From Aurantiacibacter xanthus (GTDB lineage Bacteria; Pseudomonadota; Alphaproteobacteria; Sphingomonadales; Sphingomonadaceae), in assembly GCF_003584015.1 (NCBI RefSeq), contig NZ_QXFM01000113.1:1-64000 (forward strand): a stretch of 64,000 nucleotides of DNA, written 5' to 3'. Numbering within the stretch: position 1 is the stretch's first letter; each line of letters opens with the position of its first letter. Below, piece after piece: positions 52,439-61,546 of this stretch. The translations under genes were made by a program, and so were the position numbers. The notes beneath the pieces were generated by a model. That model saw only the letters and a program-made list of their open reading frames with translations. It was not told where the DNA came from and ran no database searches.

Positions 52439-53413
52439 TTGGCCGTTTATACGCAGCTTTCCGCCGAGACGCTCGCCGAGCTGATCGCGCACTACGACGT
52501 GGGCGAGCTGGTCTCGGCCAAGGGCATTGCCGAGGGCGTGTCCAATTCCAACTGGCTGATCGACACGACCGGCAGGGATGGCGCAGGCGCGCGCTTCATC
52601 CTCACCATGTACGAGAAGCGGATCGAGCTTTCCGACCTGCCGTTCTTCCTCGACCTGCTTGACCATCTGGCCGCGCAAGGCTGTCCCGTGCCGCGCACGA
52701 TCCACGACCGTGAGGGCGCGTCGTTCCGCTGGCTTGACGGCAAGGCCGTGGCGCTGATCGAGTTCCTGCCCGGCGTCTCGGTCGACCATCCTACGCAAGG
52801 GCAGGCCTTTCATGTCGGCGCGGTGCTGGCCAGGATGCACCTTGCCTCGGAGAGCTTTGCCGCGAGCCGCGCCAACACGCTGGGCCCCGAGACCTCCGCC
52901 CAGGTGCTGGGCGACTGCGGCGAGGCGGCGCTGGCCGAAATCGACCCCGCGCTGCCCGCCACCATCGCCGAGGCGCGCGCCGTGGCGGAAAGCTGGCCCG
53001 CCGACCTGCCGCGCGCGATCATCCACTCCGACCTGTTCCCCGACAACGTGCTGATGCGCGGCGACGAGGTCTGCGCGCTGATCGACTTCTACTTCGCCTG
53101 CACCGACGCCATGGCCTACGATCTGGCCGTGACGCACGCGGCCTGGAGCTTCTCCGCCGACGGGCGCAGCTATCGTCCCGAAATCGGGCAGGCGCTGGTG
53201 CAAGGCTATGAATCGGTGCGCAAACTTGGCAGCGACGAGCGGGAGGCCCTGCCTTTGCTCGCGCAAGGTGCGGCGCTGCGCTTCGTCTCCAGCCGCGCGC
53301 AGGACTGGATCGAGACGCCCGCCGATGCTCTGGTCACGCGCAAGGACCCGATGGCCTTTGTGCGCCGGCTGGAGTTCTATCGGCGCGAAGGCAAAGAAGT
53401 GTTTACGGCATGA
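52439..53413 (+). CDS. thrB: Homoserine kinase (ThrB, aminoglycoside-phosphotransferase fold)
   Basis: This kinase phosphorylates homoserine for threonine synthesis. It belongs to the APH-fold type 2 group: [13 protein letters not shown] holds the catalytic Asp198 and [11 protein letters not shown] the metal site. The start is TTG 52439, 11 bases after ispH, with AGGGA upstream; no better ATG exists. Length is 324 residues. It overlaps rnhA by ATGA. Confidence 0.93.
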   Translation: MAVYTQLSAETLAELIAHYDVGELVSAKGIAEGVSNSNWLIDTTGRDGAGARFILTMYEKRIELSDLPFFLDLLDHLAAQGCPVPRTIHDREGASFRWLDGKAVALIEFLPGVSVDHPTQGQAFHVGAVLARMHLASESFAASRANTLGPETSAQVLGDCGEAALAEIDPALPATIAEARAVAESWPADLPRAIIHSDLFPDNVLMRGDEVCALIDFYFACTDAMAYDLAVTHAAWSFSADGRSYRPEIGQALVQGYESVRKLGSDEREALPLLAQGAALRFVSSRAQDWIETPADALVTRKDPMAFVRRLEFYRREGKEVFTA

Positions 53414-53844
53414 AAGAAGTCGAGATTTTCACCGATGGCGCCTGCAAGGGCAATCCCGGCCCCGGCGGCTGGGGCGCGCTGCTCAGGATGGGCCCGCACG
53501 AGAAGGAGCTGTCGGGCAGCGAGCCCGACACCACCAACAACCGGATGGAAATGACCGCCGTGCTGCGCGCGCTCGGTGCGCTGATCGAACCGTGCCACGT
53601 GCGCCTGCACACCGACAGCCGCTATGTCATCGACGGCATGACCAAGTGGATTCACGGCTGGCAGAAGCGCGGCTGGATCAATGCCAGCAAGAAGCCGGTG
53701 CGCAATGCCGACCTGTGGCATGACCTGATCGAGGCCGCCCGTGTCCACGAGATCGAATGGATCTGGGTGCGCGGCCACTCGGGCCATGTGGAGAACGAGC
53801 GGGTCGATCGCCTCGCGAGCGACGCGGCCGACTCCGCTCGATAA
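53410..53844 (+). CDS. rnhA: Ribonuclease HI
   Basis: RNase HI cuts RNA in RNA-DNA hybrids. Acidic active-site residues are Asp9 in [14 protein letters not shown], Glu in NNRMEMTAV, Asp in LHTDSRYVI and Asp in NERVDRLAS. Length is 144 residues. It is coupled to thrB. Confidence 0.97.
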   Translation: MKEVEIFTDGACKGNPGPGGWGALLRMGPHEKELSGSEPDTTNNRMEMTAVLRALGALIEPCHVRLHTDSRYVIDGMTKWIHGWQKRGWINASKKPVRNADLWHDLIEAARVHEIEWIWVRGHSGHVENERVDRLASDAADSAR

Positions 53845-53864
53845 ATCGGATCCGGGGCTGTTAA

Positions 53865-54047
53865 TCAGGCGTCGGAGTTATCGACGACCTCGGCCTTGGG
53901 GCCGTTCTGCTTGATCGATTCGATGGCATTCTTCGCGCTTGCCTTGGAAGCATAGCCTTCGGTCGAGAACATGATTTCCGAATTGTACTTGAAGCGGACC
54001 CGGAATTCTCCGGCCTTATCCTTGTAGATTTCGAAGTGGTGAGCCAC
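53865..54047 (-). CDS. YegP-like DUF1508 protein
   Basis: This 60-residue protein carries a single DUF1508 repeat (FEIYKDKAGEFRVRF and STEGYASKASAKNAI). Its fold is a small beta-alpha unit; function is not known. GTG start (54047) has AGAGGA at good spacing. Confidence 0.85.
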   Translation of the reverse strand: MAHHFEIYKDKAGEFRVRFKYNSEIMFSTEGYASKASAKNAIESIKQNGPKAEVVDNSDA

Positions 54048-54104
54048 GAACTTGTCCTCTCTTTGCTAAGGGCAGACGAACTATAACATTTCGCAAGCCG
54101 CTGG

Positions 54105-55211
54105 CTAGCCGAAGCGGGCCGCTGCGTAGGGCGCCGGATCGATGCCCTGCGTCATCGCATCGGCCTCGCGGCCCAGCAGCAACTGTGCGCCCAGCCGTGC
54201 TCCCGCAGGGGCCGTCTGGATGCCGTAGCCGCCCTGCCCCGCGTACCAGAAAAAGCCCTCCTGCCGAGCGTCGAACCCATAGACCGGTGCACGGTCGGGG
54301 GCGAAGCTCCTGAGGCCTGCCCACTTGTGCTCGACCGCCTCGATGCGCCAGTCGACCACCTGTTCGAACCGGTCGATGGCAATGGCCACGTCCAGCTCTT
54401 CGGGCGCGGCGTCGCACGGCTCGCTCGGCGTCTCGTCATGCGGGCTGAGCCACAACTTGCCCCCCTCGGGCTTGAAATAGAAGCGGCCCGCCAGATCGAG
54501 CACCACCGGAAGCTCGGGCGGCACTGCCGGGGCACAGCGCAATTGCGCGATGGTGCGGCGCAAGGGCGTGATCCCGAGCGGTCGGGCACCGCAGGCGCTG
54601 GCGACCTCGTCGGCCCAGGCCCCGGCGGCATTGACGATCACGCCGGCGCGCAGTTCGCCCGCCGCGCCGAGATCGGCAAGCCAGCCGCCCCCCTCGCGTT
54701 CCGCCCGATGCAGGCGATGATGGGTGCGGATTTCCACCCCGCCAGCGCGCGCACGGGCGAGGAACTGCTGATGCAGGCCCGCCACGTCGATATCGGCGCA
54801 ATGCGGCTGGGTGATCGCGAGGTTCCACTCAGGCCGAATTCCCGGCACGATGGCGCGAATCGCCTCGCCGCCGATCCGCTCGATGGTCACGCCGCTATCG
54901 GCAAAGCGCTCCATGAAGGCATCGACCGCCGCACGGTCCTGCTCACGCGAAAGATAGAGCGCCCCGCGCGGGGTGAGAAAGCCGCCCTCGCGCAGCGCCT
55001 TGCCCGAGGCCATGGTCAGCGGAACGATCTCCGGCCCGCCATAGCACTCCTCCCAGAACGCGGCGGAGCGACCAGTGGTGTGATAGCCCGGCTGGCTCTC
55101 GGCCTCGACCACCACCACCCGGCCCGCGCCGTGTTCGGCCAGTTCGGCGGCGATACTCGCCCCGGCAATTCCGGCCCCGACGACCAGAATGTCGCAATCA
55201 AGCGCGCTCAT
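54105..55211 (-). CDS. FAD-dependent oxidoreductase (DAO family)
   Basis: The Rossmann FAD motif VVGAGIAGASIAAEL begins the protein. The DAO-type body has a VNAAGAWADEVA loop and a C-terminal GQGGYGIQTAPAGA FAD-contact region. Members deaminate amino acids or oxidise glycerol phosphate and proline; the substrate is not clear. Length is 368 residues. It starts 9 bases after the hydrolase stop. Confidence 0.88.
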   Translation of the reverse strand: MSALDCDILVVGAGIAGASIAAELAEHGAGRVVVVEAESQPGYHTTGRSAAFWEECYGGPEIVPLTMASGKALREGGFLTPRGALYLSREQDRAAVDAFMERFADSGVTIERIGGEAIRAIVPGIRPEWNLAITQPHCADIDVAGLHQQFLARARAGGVEIRTHHRLHRAEREGGGWLADLGAAGELRAGVIVNAAGAWADEVASACGARPLGITPLRRTIAQLRCAPAVPPELPVVLDLAGRFYFKPEGGKLWLSPHDETPSEPCDAAPEELDVAIAIDRFEQVVDWRIEAVEHKWAGLRSFAPDRAPVYGFDARQEGFFWYAGQGGYGIQTAPAGARLGAQLLLGREADAMTQGIDPAPYAAARFG

Positions 55212-55219
55212 TTCTGCTG

Positions 55220-56131
55220 CTATTCCTTGTTCGTGGTTCGCCGCGCGAGGAAGTCGTCGATCGCGGCCAGCGCCCGATTGCGCACCGGATCGACCTCGCG
55301 CAGGATTTCGTGGTGCGCCTCCGGCCCGAATTCGAGCAGCTGCGCATCGGGCAGCCGCCGCGCGGCCACGCGGATCGCGGCGGGACTGACGAGCTTGTCG
55401 GTCGCGGCGGCTACGATCATCACCGGCACATCCAAACTCTCAAGCGCACCGGGCGCAAACAGCTTGCCGGTCGAGCGCGTCGCCGCCGCCAGCCAGCCCC
55501 AGCTGCCCGGCCCCAGTTTTAGCTCCGGGCGGGCCTCGCGCCAGAAGTGTTCGTCCTCATAGCGCGCCTTGTCGTGCGTGAGCAGCGACTGGCGCGCGCT
55601 CGGCCTGCTGCCGGGCTTCTCGCTCATCTTCCAGGCCGCGCGGCGCGGATCGCCCAGCCGCACCATCGCATCGGCCACCAGCCGCTTGGCGAACAGCGGC
55701 AGATGCTCGGGAAAGATGTCGAGCATCGGCGCCGACAGCACCACTGCCGCCGGACGCGGCTTCAGCACGCCTTCAACCGCCGCGCGCAGCACCAGATGAC
55801 CGCCCATCGAATGCCCCGCCAGCACCAGCGGCCCCGCGCGCCCTTCGGCCCAGTCGGCCCAGAGCGCGGCAAGATCGCTTACCCAGATGCCGAAATCGTC
55901 GATATGGCCCGCATCGCCCAGGCCCAGCCGCCCCGAGCCGCCCTGCCCGCGCCAGTCAGCCGCGCTGACCTGCCAGCCCGCCAGCCGCCAGTGCTCGAAG
56001 CTTTCGAGATATTTCTCATAGGCATCGCCGCGCCCGGCCATGAACAGCAGGTGTCCGCGCGGCTTCACCCCGGCGGGCGGGGCAGGCCAATCGATCCGGC
56101 GGATGGGATGGCCATCGGCGGCATGCCACAT
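55220..56131 (-). CDS. Alpha/beta hydrolase (lysophospholipase-like)
   Basis: The nucleophile elbow GHSMGG and the Asp and His regions (VAAATDKLVSPAA, FGPEAHHEIL) place it among lysophospholipases or monoglyceride lipases. The coordinates use the first ATG, 303 residues. However, the frame stays open upstream and encodes FDRRAIPAAASETMWHA, which I recall as the normal family N-terminus, back to an AUU codon at 56197-56195 that is preceded by GGGAGG at 5 bases. The true protein may therefore be 325 residues with an AUU start. Confidence 0.85.
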   Translation of the reverse strand: MWHAADGHPIRRIDWPAPPAGVKPRGHLLFMAGRGDAYEKYLESFEHWRLAGWQVSAADWRGQGGSGRLGLGDAGHIDDFGIWVSDLAALWADWAEGRAGPLVLAGHSMGGHLVLRAAVEGVLKPRPAAVVLSAPMLDIFPEHLPLFAKRLVADAMVRLGDPRRAAWKMSEKPGSRPSARQSLLTHDKARYEDEHFWREARPELKLGPGSWGWLAAATRSTGKLFAPGALESLDVPVMIVAAATDKLVSPAAIRVAARRLPDAQLLEFGPEAHHEILREVDPVRNRALAAIDDFLARRTTNKE

Positions 56132-56277
56132 GGTTTCGCTCGCCGCTGCCGGAATGGCGCGCCGGTCGAACGCGGCGGCTTGGTGCGACTGGTGAATGGC
56201 GACCTCCCGAGCTTGGTTACTGTTTCGTAAGCACTAAGAGCTAGCACCCGTGCCCAAGGGGAACCCACGGGGGCACG

Positions 56278-56769
56278 ATGGTTGACGATCCATTCCAGTA
56301 CGGACTGCTGTGCGCCTTGGCAATTGCACTGCTGATTGCCGCCTTCACCGACATCCGCAGTCGCCGCATCGCCAACTGGCTGAACGGTGCCATCGCGCTC
56401 GGCGCGCCGCTTTACTGGTTTGCCAGCGGCATGGCGCTGTGGCCCGATGTCGCCTGGCAACTGGGGCTGGCACTGGCGACATTCGCAGTGCTCTCGCTGC
56501 TGTTCGCGATCCGCGCGATGGGCGGCGGCGACGTCAAGCTGCTGACCGCGCTGGCCTTGTGGATCGCGCCAGCCTCGTTCCTCAAGCTGCTGATGATGAT
56601 GGCGTTGCTGGGGGGCGTGCTCACCATCGGGCTGGGCCTGTGGCACGTCGCACGGCGCCAGAAGGACAAGCTGACGATTCCCTATGGCGTGGCGATCTCG
56701 CTGGCAGGCCTATGGGTCATTTACGGGCTGATCCAGCCAGCCCTGCCAGGACACCCGATAGCGGGGTGA
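56278..56769 (+). CDS. cpaA: Prepilin peptidase CpaA
   Basis: CpaA/TadV is the A24 aspartic peptidase that processes Flp prepilins. It is polytopic; the catalytic motifs are an Asp in FTDIRSRRIAN and the GGGDVKLL motif. Length is 163 residues. It opens the Tad operon, 71 bases before cpaB. Confidence 0.93.
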   Translation: MVDDPFQYGLLCALAIALLIAAFTDIRSRRIANWLNGAIALGAPLYWFASGMALWPDVAWQLGLALATFAVLSLLFAIRAMGGGDVKLLTALALWIAPASFLKLLMMMALLGGVLTIGLGLWHVARRQKDKLTIPYGVAISLAGLWVIYGLIQPALPGHPIAG

Positions 56770-56840
56770 ACCCGATTTTAACCCTCACAACCTAGATTCG
56801 CGACACCAAGCCGCAAGGACCTGAAGGGGCGTAAGGTACC

Positions 56841-57920
56841 ATGGACAAAAAGAAACTCGTATTGCTGGTCGCAGCACTGGTCGTCGCGGTGGGCACCGCG
56901 CTGGCCGCGCGCAGCATGTTTGCGGGTGCCGCTGCGCCGCAAGCGGCAGCGGTCACGGTCGAGCCGCAAGGCCCCAAGGTGCTGGTTGCCAAGCGCAGCC
57001 TTCCGGTCGGCACCATCATCACCGCCGATGCCGTCGGCTATCAGCAGTGGCCGAAGGAGCTGATGCAGGACGCCTACTTCATCGATGGCGAAGTCAACAT
57101 GGAGAGCCTGCTCGGCACCGTCGTGCGCAACACCATCACCGCCGGCGAACCGGTCACGCAGGGCGCGCTGGTCGCGCCGGGCGACCGTGGCTTCCTCGCC
57201 GCAGCCCTCGGGCCGGGCATGCGTGCCGTGTCGGTGCCGGTATCGGCCCGCACCGGCGTTTCGGGCTTCGTCTTTCCGGGCGACCGGGTCGACCTCGTGC
57301 TGACCCAGAGCGTGGCCGGCGACAACGAAGGCGGGGCGCTCAACACCTCCGAAACGGTGCTGTTCAACCTGCGCGTGCTCGCCACCGACCAGGACACCGA
57401 AAGCGTCACCAACGAAGACGGCAAGACCGTGGTCCGCCAGTTCCGCGCCGTCACCCTCGAAGTGACCCCGCGCATCGCCGAAAAGATCGCCGTTGCCCAG
57501 ACCATCGGCACGCTCAGCCTGTCGCTGCGCTCGATTGCCGACAACCAGTCCGAACTCGAACGCGCGCTGGCCTCGGGCGACATCAGCCTGCCCGACAACG
57601 CCAGCAAGGAAGAGGAAGAGGCGCTGCTGCGCACCGCCGTCTCCCGCCCGCGCGATAACGCCACCACCTATGTGACCGGCGGCGACGTGTCGCGCTTCCA
57701 GCGCAGCACCATGCCGCGCCGCGCGCCGCAAGGCGGTGAAGGAGGCGGCACGACGCAGGGCATGTTCAGCCCGGTCGGGCAGATGGTCGATACCGTTACC
57801 GCCGCCGCGCCGCGCGGCCCCACCGTCCGCGTGACGCGCGGCAAGGATACCACCGTCGAGCCGGTTGGCCGGGCGGGCGCCATGCTCGATCGCGGCGCCG
57901 CCGCGACCAGCCAGCGCTGA
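56841..57920 (+). CDS. cpaB: Flp pilus assembly protein CpaB
   Basis: CpaB/RcpC is a periplasmic SAF/BON-domain protein that supports the Tad secretin. It has an N-terminal transmembrane or signal segment (about 5-25) and the SAF part (ITADAVGYQQWP). A Pro/Thr-rich tail ends the protein. Length is 359 residues. AAGG precedes the ATG. Confidence 0.92.
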   Translation: MDKKKLVLLVAALVVAVGTALAARSMFAGAAAPQAAAVTVEPQGPKVLVAKRSLPVGTIITADAVGYQQWPKELMQDAYFIDGEVNMESLLGTVVRNTITAGEPVTQGALVAPGDRGFLAAALGPGMRAVSVPVSARTGVSGFVFPGDRVDLVLTQSVAGDNEGGALNTSETVLFNLRVLATDQDTESVTNEDGKTVVRQFRAVTLEVTPRIAEKIAVAQTIGTLSLSLRSIADNQSELERALASGDISLPDNASKEEEEALLRTAVSRPRDNATTYVTGGDVSRFQRSTMPRRAPQGGEGGGTTQGMFSPVGQMVDTVTAAAPRGPTVRVTRGKDTTVEPVGRAGAMLDRGAAATSQR

Positions 57921-57942
57921 GGCCGAGAGCAAGGTGACAGTC

Positions 57943-59535
57943 ATGAGCCAGATCATTCCGCCATCGCATCCCGGCACATTCGCCAACCTGAAAGGCAAGT
58001 CGATGCACAGCCGCCTTACCAAGATCGCGCTGAGCGCGGTCTGCACCCTGGCCCCGCTGGCCGCCGTGCCGGCTGGCCCGGCACAGGCCCAGGGCATGAT
58101 CGCCCCGGCGCAGGATATCGTCCTCTCGATCGGGCGCGGCGAACTCGTCAACGTGCCCGGCTCGATGACCGACGTCTTCGTCGCCAACGACCAGGTGGCC
58201 GACGTTCAGGTCAAGTCGCAGCGCCAGCTGTTCGTGATGGGTCTGGCAGGCGGCGAGACCACGATCTACGCCAGCAATGCGGGCGGCGACATCATCTGGT
58301 CGGCCAATGTCCGCGTGGGTTCGAACATCGATTCGATCGATCAGATGCTGGCGCTGGCCATGCCCAGCGCCAAGGTCAACATCTCCACCATGGGTTCGAA
58401 CACCGTGCTCCTGACCGGCACCGTGGCTGCACCCGAGGATGCCGCCGAAGCCGAACGCCTCGTCTCGGCCTTCGTCGGCGAGCAGGCCAACGTGATCTCG
58501 CGGCTGCGCATGGCAACCCCGCTGCAGGTGAACCTGCGTGTGCGCTTCGCCGAGGTGAGCCGCTCGCTGGTGCGCTCGCTCAACGCCAACATCACCACCG
58601 TGGACGGCGGCGACGGGTTCCAGTTCGGCCTCGGCCGCGGGCGCAGAAACTTTGCTACCAGCTTCGTCCCGGGCAGGCCGCTCAGCGTCGGCAACACCGC
58701 TGGCGGCACCACAATCACCCCTCAGGATGGCGCCACCACCCTTGGCGGAGCGGGCCGCTTCCTCGGTCTCGACATCGCCGGGGCGCTCGACCTGGCGGAA
58801 ACCGAGGGTCTCGTCACCACGCTGGCGCAGCCCAACCTCACCGCGCTGTCGGGCGAAACCGCCGAATTCCTCGCTGGCGGCGAATTCCCGATCCTGGTCC
58901 CGCAGGCGCTGGGCACCAATTCGATCGAATACAAGAAATATGGCGTCAGCCTCAGCTATGCCCCCACGGTGCTTGCCAATGGCCGCATCTCGATGCGCGT
59001 GCGCCCGGAAGTGTCCGAGCTGTCGACGCAGGGAGCGATCAGCCTCGGCGGCAACTCGATCCCCGGCCTCACCACGCGCCGCGCCGAAACCACCATCGAG
59101 CTGGGTTCGGGTGAGAGCTTCATGATCGCCGGGCTGTTGTCGAACAACGCCACCAGCGTAATCGACAAGACCCCCGGCGTGGGCGACCTGCCGATCCTCG
59201 GCAACCTGTTCCGCTCCAACGAGTTCCAGCGCGGCGAGACCGAGCTGGTGATCGTCGTCACCCCCTATCTGGTGAAGCCGGTCAACGACAGCGAGATCCG
59301 CCTGCCGACCGATGGCTATGCCTCGCCCAACTTCGGCGAGCAGGTCTTCCTCAACCGCCGCAACGCGGTCGACGCAGGAACCGCCCGACCGATGCCGCGC
59401 GCAGCCGGGGAAGCGGACGCCAATCCGTCGGTAAGCGCCGCCGAGCAGAGCGATGCGATGCTGGCCGAGGGCGCGCCCGGAGCCGCTCCTGCCCAATCCG
59501 CCGCGGCTGCCCGCCCCGGCTTCAGCCTGAACTGA
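57943..59535 (+). CDS. cpaC: Type IVb pilus secretin CpaC
   Basis: CpaC/RcpA is the outer-membrane secretin for the Tad pilus. An N-terminal BON/STN part (about 60-200) precedes the secretin domain, with VGDLPILGNLFRS and ETELVIVVTPYLV as family hallmarks. Two starts are plausible: ATG 57943 (AAGG upstream, used here, 530 residues) or ATG 58003 (AAAGG, giving a cleaner signal peptide ending QAQ). Confidence 0.93.
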   Translation: MSQIIPPSHPGTFANLKGKSMHSRLTKIALSAVCTLAPLAAVPAGPAQAQGMIAPAQDIVLSIGRGELVNVPGSMTDVFVANDQVADVQVKSQRQLFVMGLAGGETTIYASNAGGDIIWSANVRVGSNIDSIDQMLALAMPSAKVNISTMGSNTVLLTGTVAAPEDAAEAERLVSAFVGEQANVISRLRMATPLQVNLRVRFAEVSRSLVRSLNANITTVDGGDGFQFGLGRGRRNFATSFVPGRPLSVGNTAGGTTITPQDGATTLGGAGRFLGLDIAGALDLAETEGLVTTLAQPNLTALSGETAEFLAGGEFPILVPQALGTNSIEYKKYGVSLSYAPTVLANGRISMRVRPEVSELSTQGAISLGGNSIPGLTTRRAETTIELGSGESFMIAGLLSNNATSVIDKTPGVGDLPILGNLFRSNEFQRGETELVIVVTPYLVKPVNDSEIRLPTDGYASPNFGEQVFLNRRNAVDAGTARPMPRAAGEADANPSVSAAEQSDAMLAEGAPGAAPAQSAAAARPGFSLN

Positions 59536-59549
59536 GAAGGGTTCTGACG

Positions 59550-60200
59550 ATGACCAACAGCCGCAACCGCGCCGCCACCCCGGTCCTGGCCCTCTCGCTC
59601 GCGCTGGGTCTGGCCGCCTGCGCGAACACCAACCCCGCACACAACAGCACGCTCAACTCGGTTCATCAGCCGGTCGTCGAGCGCAACACCTACACGCTCG
59701 ACCTTGCCACCAATGCCGGCGGCCTGCCGATCAGCGAACAGCAGCGGCTGGCCAACTGGTTCGAGGCGATGGACATCGGCTATGGCGACCGCATCGCAAT
59801 TGACGCCGCGGTCGACAACCCGTCCGTGCGCGAGAACGTGGCCGCCATCGCCAGCCGCCACAGCCTGCTGCTGAGCGACGGCGCTCCGGTGACCGAAGGC
59901 TTCGTCGATCCGGGCAAGGTGCGCGTGGTCGTCACCCGGTCGCGCGCCTATGTTCCGAACTGCCCTGACTGGTCGGCCAGCGAAGGTACAACACTGGGCA
60001 ACAACACCTCGCCCAACTTCGGCTGTGCGGTCAATTCGAACCTCGCCGCGATGATCGCCGATCCCGAGCACCTGCTCGAAGGCGCACGCGGCACGGGCGA
60101 AACCACGGTGATGACCTCGACCCGAGCGATCCAGACCTATCGTGAAATCAGGCCCTCGGCCGCCCAGGGTGTGACCGCAAACGCCAGCACGGGGAATTAA
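59550..60200 (+). CDS. cpaD: Pilus assembly lipoprotein CpaD
   Basis: CpaD is a small lipoprotein that helps the secretin. The lipobox is LGLAAC near residue 24; NCPDWS and the SNLAAMIADPEHLL stretch are typical of CpaD. Length is 216 residues. It lies 14 bases after cpaC. Confidence 0.9.
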   Translation: MTNSRNRAATPVLALSLALGLAACANTNPAHNSTLNSVHQPVVERNTYTLDLATNAGGLPISEQQRLANWFEAMDIGYGDRIAIDAAVDNPSVRENVAAIASRHSLLLSDGAPVTEGFVDPGKVRVVVTRSRAYVPNCPDWSASEGTTLGNNTSPNFGCAVNSNLAAMIADPEHLLEGARGTGETTVMTSTRAIQTYREIRPSAAQGVTANASTGN

Positions 60201-60205
60201 ACAAG

Positions 60206-61498
60206 ATGAGCGCAGCCTGGAAACCCGGCCCCTTGGGCAACCGCGATATCTTCGCCGCCTATATCTGCGACGATGCCGCGCTCGACGTGCTGCGTCCGGT
60301 CGTCAGCGAGATGGGCTGGCAGAGCGAGAAGTGCAACAAGGGCGGGCTGCGCAACGCGGTGCAGTCGCTGGCAATCTCGGCCAGTCCGGCGATCCTGATG
60401 GTCGATCTCAGCGAAAGCGGCGATCCGCTCAACGATATCAACGCGCTGGCCGAAGTCTGCGAACCGGGCACGGTGGTGATCGCCATCGGTCAGGTCAACG
60501 ACGTGCGCCTCTACCGCGACCTGCTCTCCAGCGGCATTCACGACTATCTGCTCAAGCCGCTCTCGCCCAATCAGCTGCGCGATTGCCTGACCCAGGCCCA
60601 GGCCGTGTTCAGCAACCCGCGCGGGGCCGATGGCGGCGAGGATCGCGAGCATATCGCCACCGCAGTGGTGGGCACGCGCGGCGGGGTCGGCGCCTCGACG
60701 CTGGCGACCTCGCTCGCCTGGCTGTGCTCGACCGAGCACAACCGCTCGACCGCCCTGCTTGATCTCGACGTGCACTTCGGCACCGATGCGCTGTGCCTCG
60801 ATCTCGAACCGGGGCGCGGCCTGACCGACGCCATCGAGAACCCCAGCCGCATCGACGGCCTGTTCATCGAGCGGGCGGCGATCCGCGCCAACGAAAATCT
60901 GGCGATCATGTCGGCCGAAGCACCGATCAATTCGCCGCTGATGACCGACGGCACCGCCTTCCTGCAATTGCAGGAGGAGTTTCGTTCCGCCTTCGACATG
61001 ACCATCGTCGACCTGCCGCGCAACATCCTCATCAACTTCCCGCACCTGCTGGCCGAGGTGCATGTCGTGGTGCTGGTGTGCGAGCTGACGCTGGCCTCGG
61101 CGCGCGACACCATCCGCATCCTGTCGTGGCTGAAGAGCAATGCGCCCAACGCCCATCCGCTGGTGGTGTGCAACAAGGTCCAGCCGGGTGTGGCCGAAAT
61201 CTCCAGGGCCGATTTCGAAGCCTCGATCGAGCGCAAGATCAACTACGCGATTCCCTTCGACCAGAAGGCGGCGGTCAATGCTGCCAAGCTTGGCCAGACC
61301 TTCGCCGAAGCCAACACCAACGCCAAGGCGACCGCCCCGATCTGCGAGATCGCCCGCCTCATTGCCGGCATCAGCGAAGATGACGGCGCGGCGCTGGCCA
61401 ACTCGTCGAAGGGAGGCTCGTCGCTGCTCGGCAAGCTCGACCTCAAGGCGCTGCTCGGCGGCTCGAAGGCCAAGGCCAAGGCAACTGCGGCGCAGTAA
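60206..61498 (+). CDS. cpaE: Pilus localisation protein CpaE/TadZ
   Basis: CpaE/TadZ places the Tad machine at the pole. It has an N-terminal receiver-like domain (about 10-130) and a MinD/ParA-like domain (about 150-400). The Walker A equivalent is TRGGVGAST, lacking the usual final Lys, as is known for this family. The C-terminal part is Lys/Ala-rich. Length is 430 residues. Confidence 0.92.
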   Translation: MSAAWKPGPLGNRDIFAAYICDDAALDVLRPVVSEMGWQSEKCNKGGLRNAVQSLAISASPAILMVDLSESGDPLNDINALAEVCEPGTVVIAIGQVNDVRLYRDLLSSGIHDYLLKPLSPNQLRDCLTQAQAVFSNPRGADGGEDREHIATAVVGTRGGVGASTLATSLAWLCSTEHNRSTALLDLDVHFGTDALCLDLEPGRGLTDAIENPSRIDGLFIERAAIRANENLAIMSAEAPINSPLMTDGTAFLQLQEEFRSAFDMTIVDLPRNILINFPHLLAEVHVVVLVCELTLASARDTIRILSWLKSNAPNAHPLVVCNKVQPGVAEISRADFEASIERKINYAIPFDQKAAVNAAKLGQTFAEANTNAKATAPICEIARLIAGISEDDGAALANSSKGGSSLLGKLDLKALLGGSKAKAKATAAQ

Positions 61499-61546
61499 GA
61501 CACAACGCGGCTCCCGGCGGGCATGACCGGCGAAAGAAGGTAGACG

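Noticed and set aside
56774-56790. TTAACC half-site before cpaB as a CtrA box
   Set aside because: Only one half-site; the second at 7 bases is absent.
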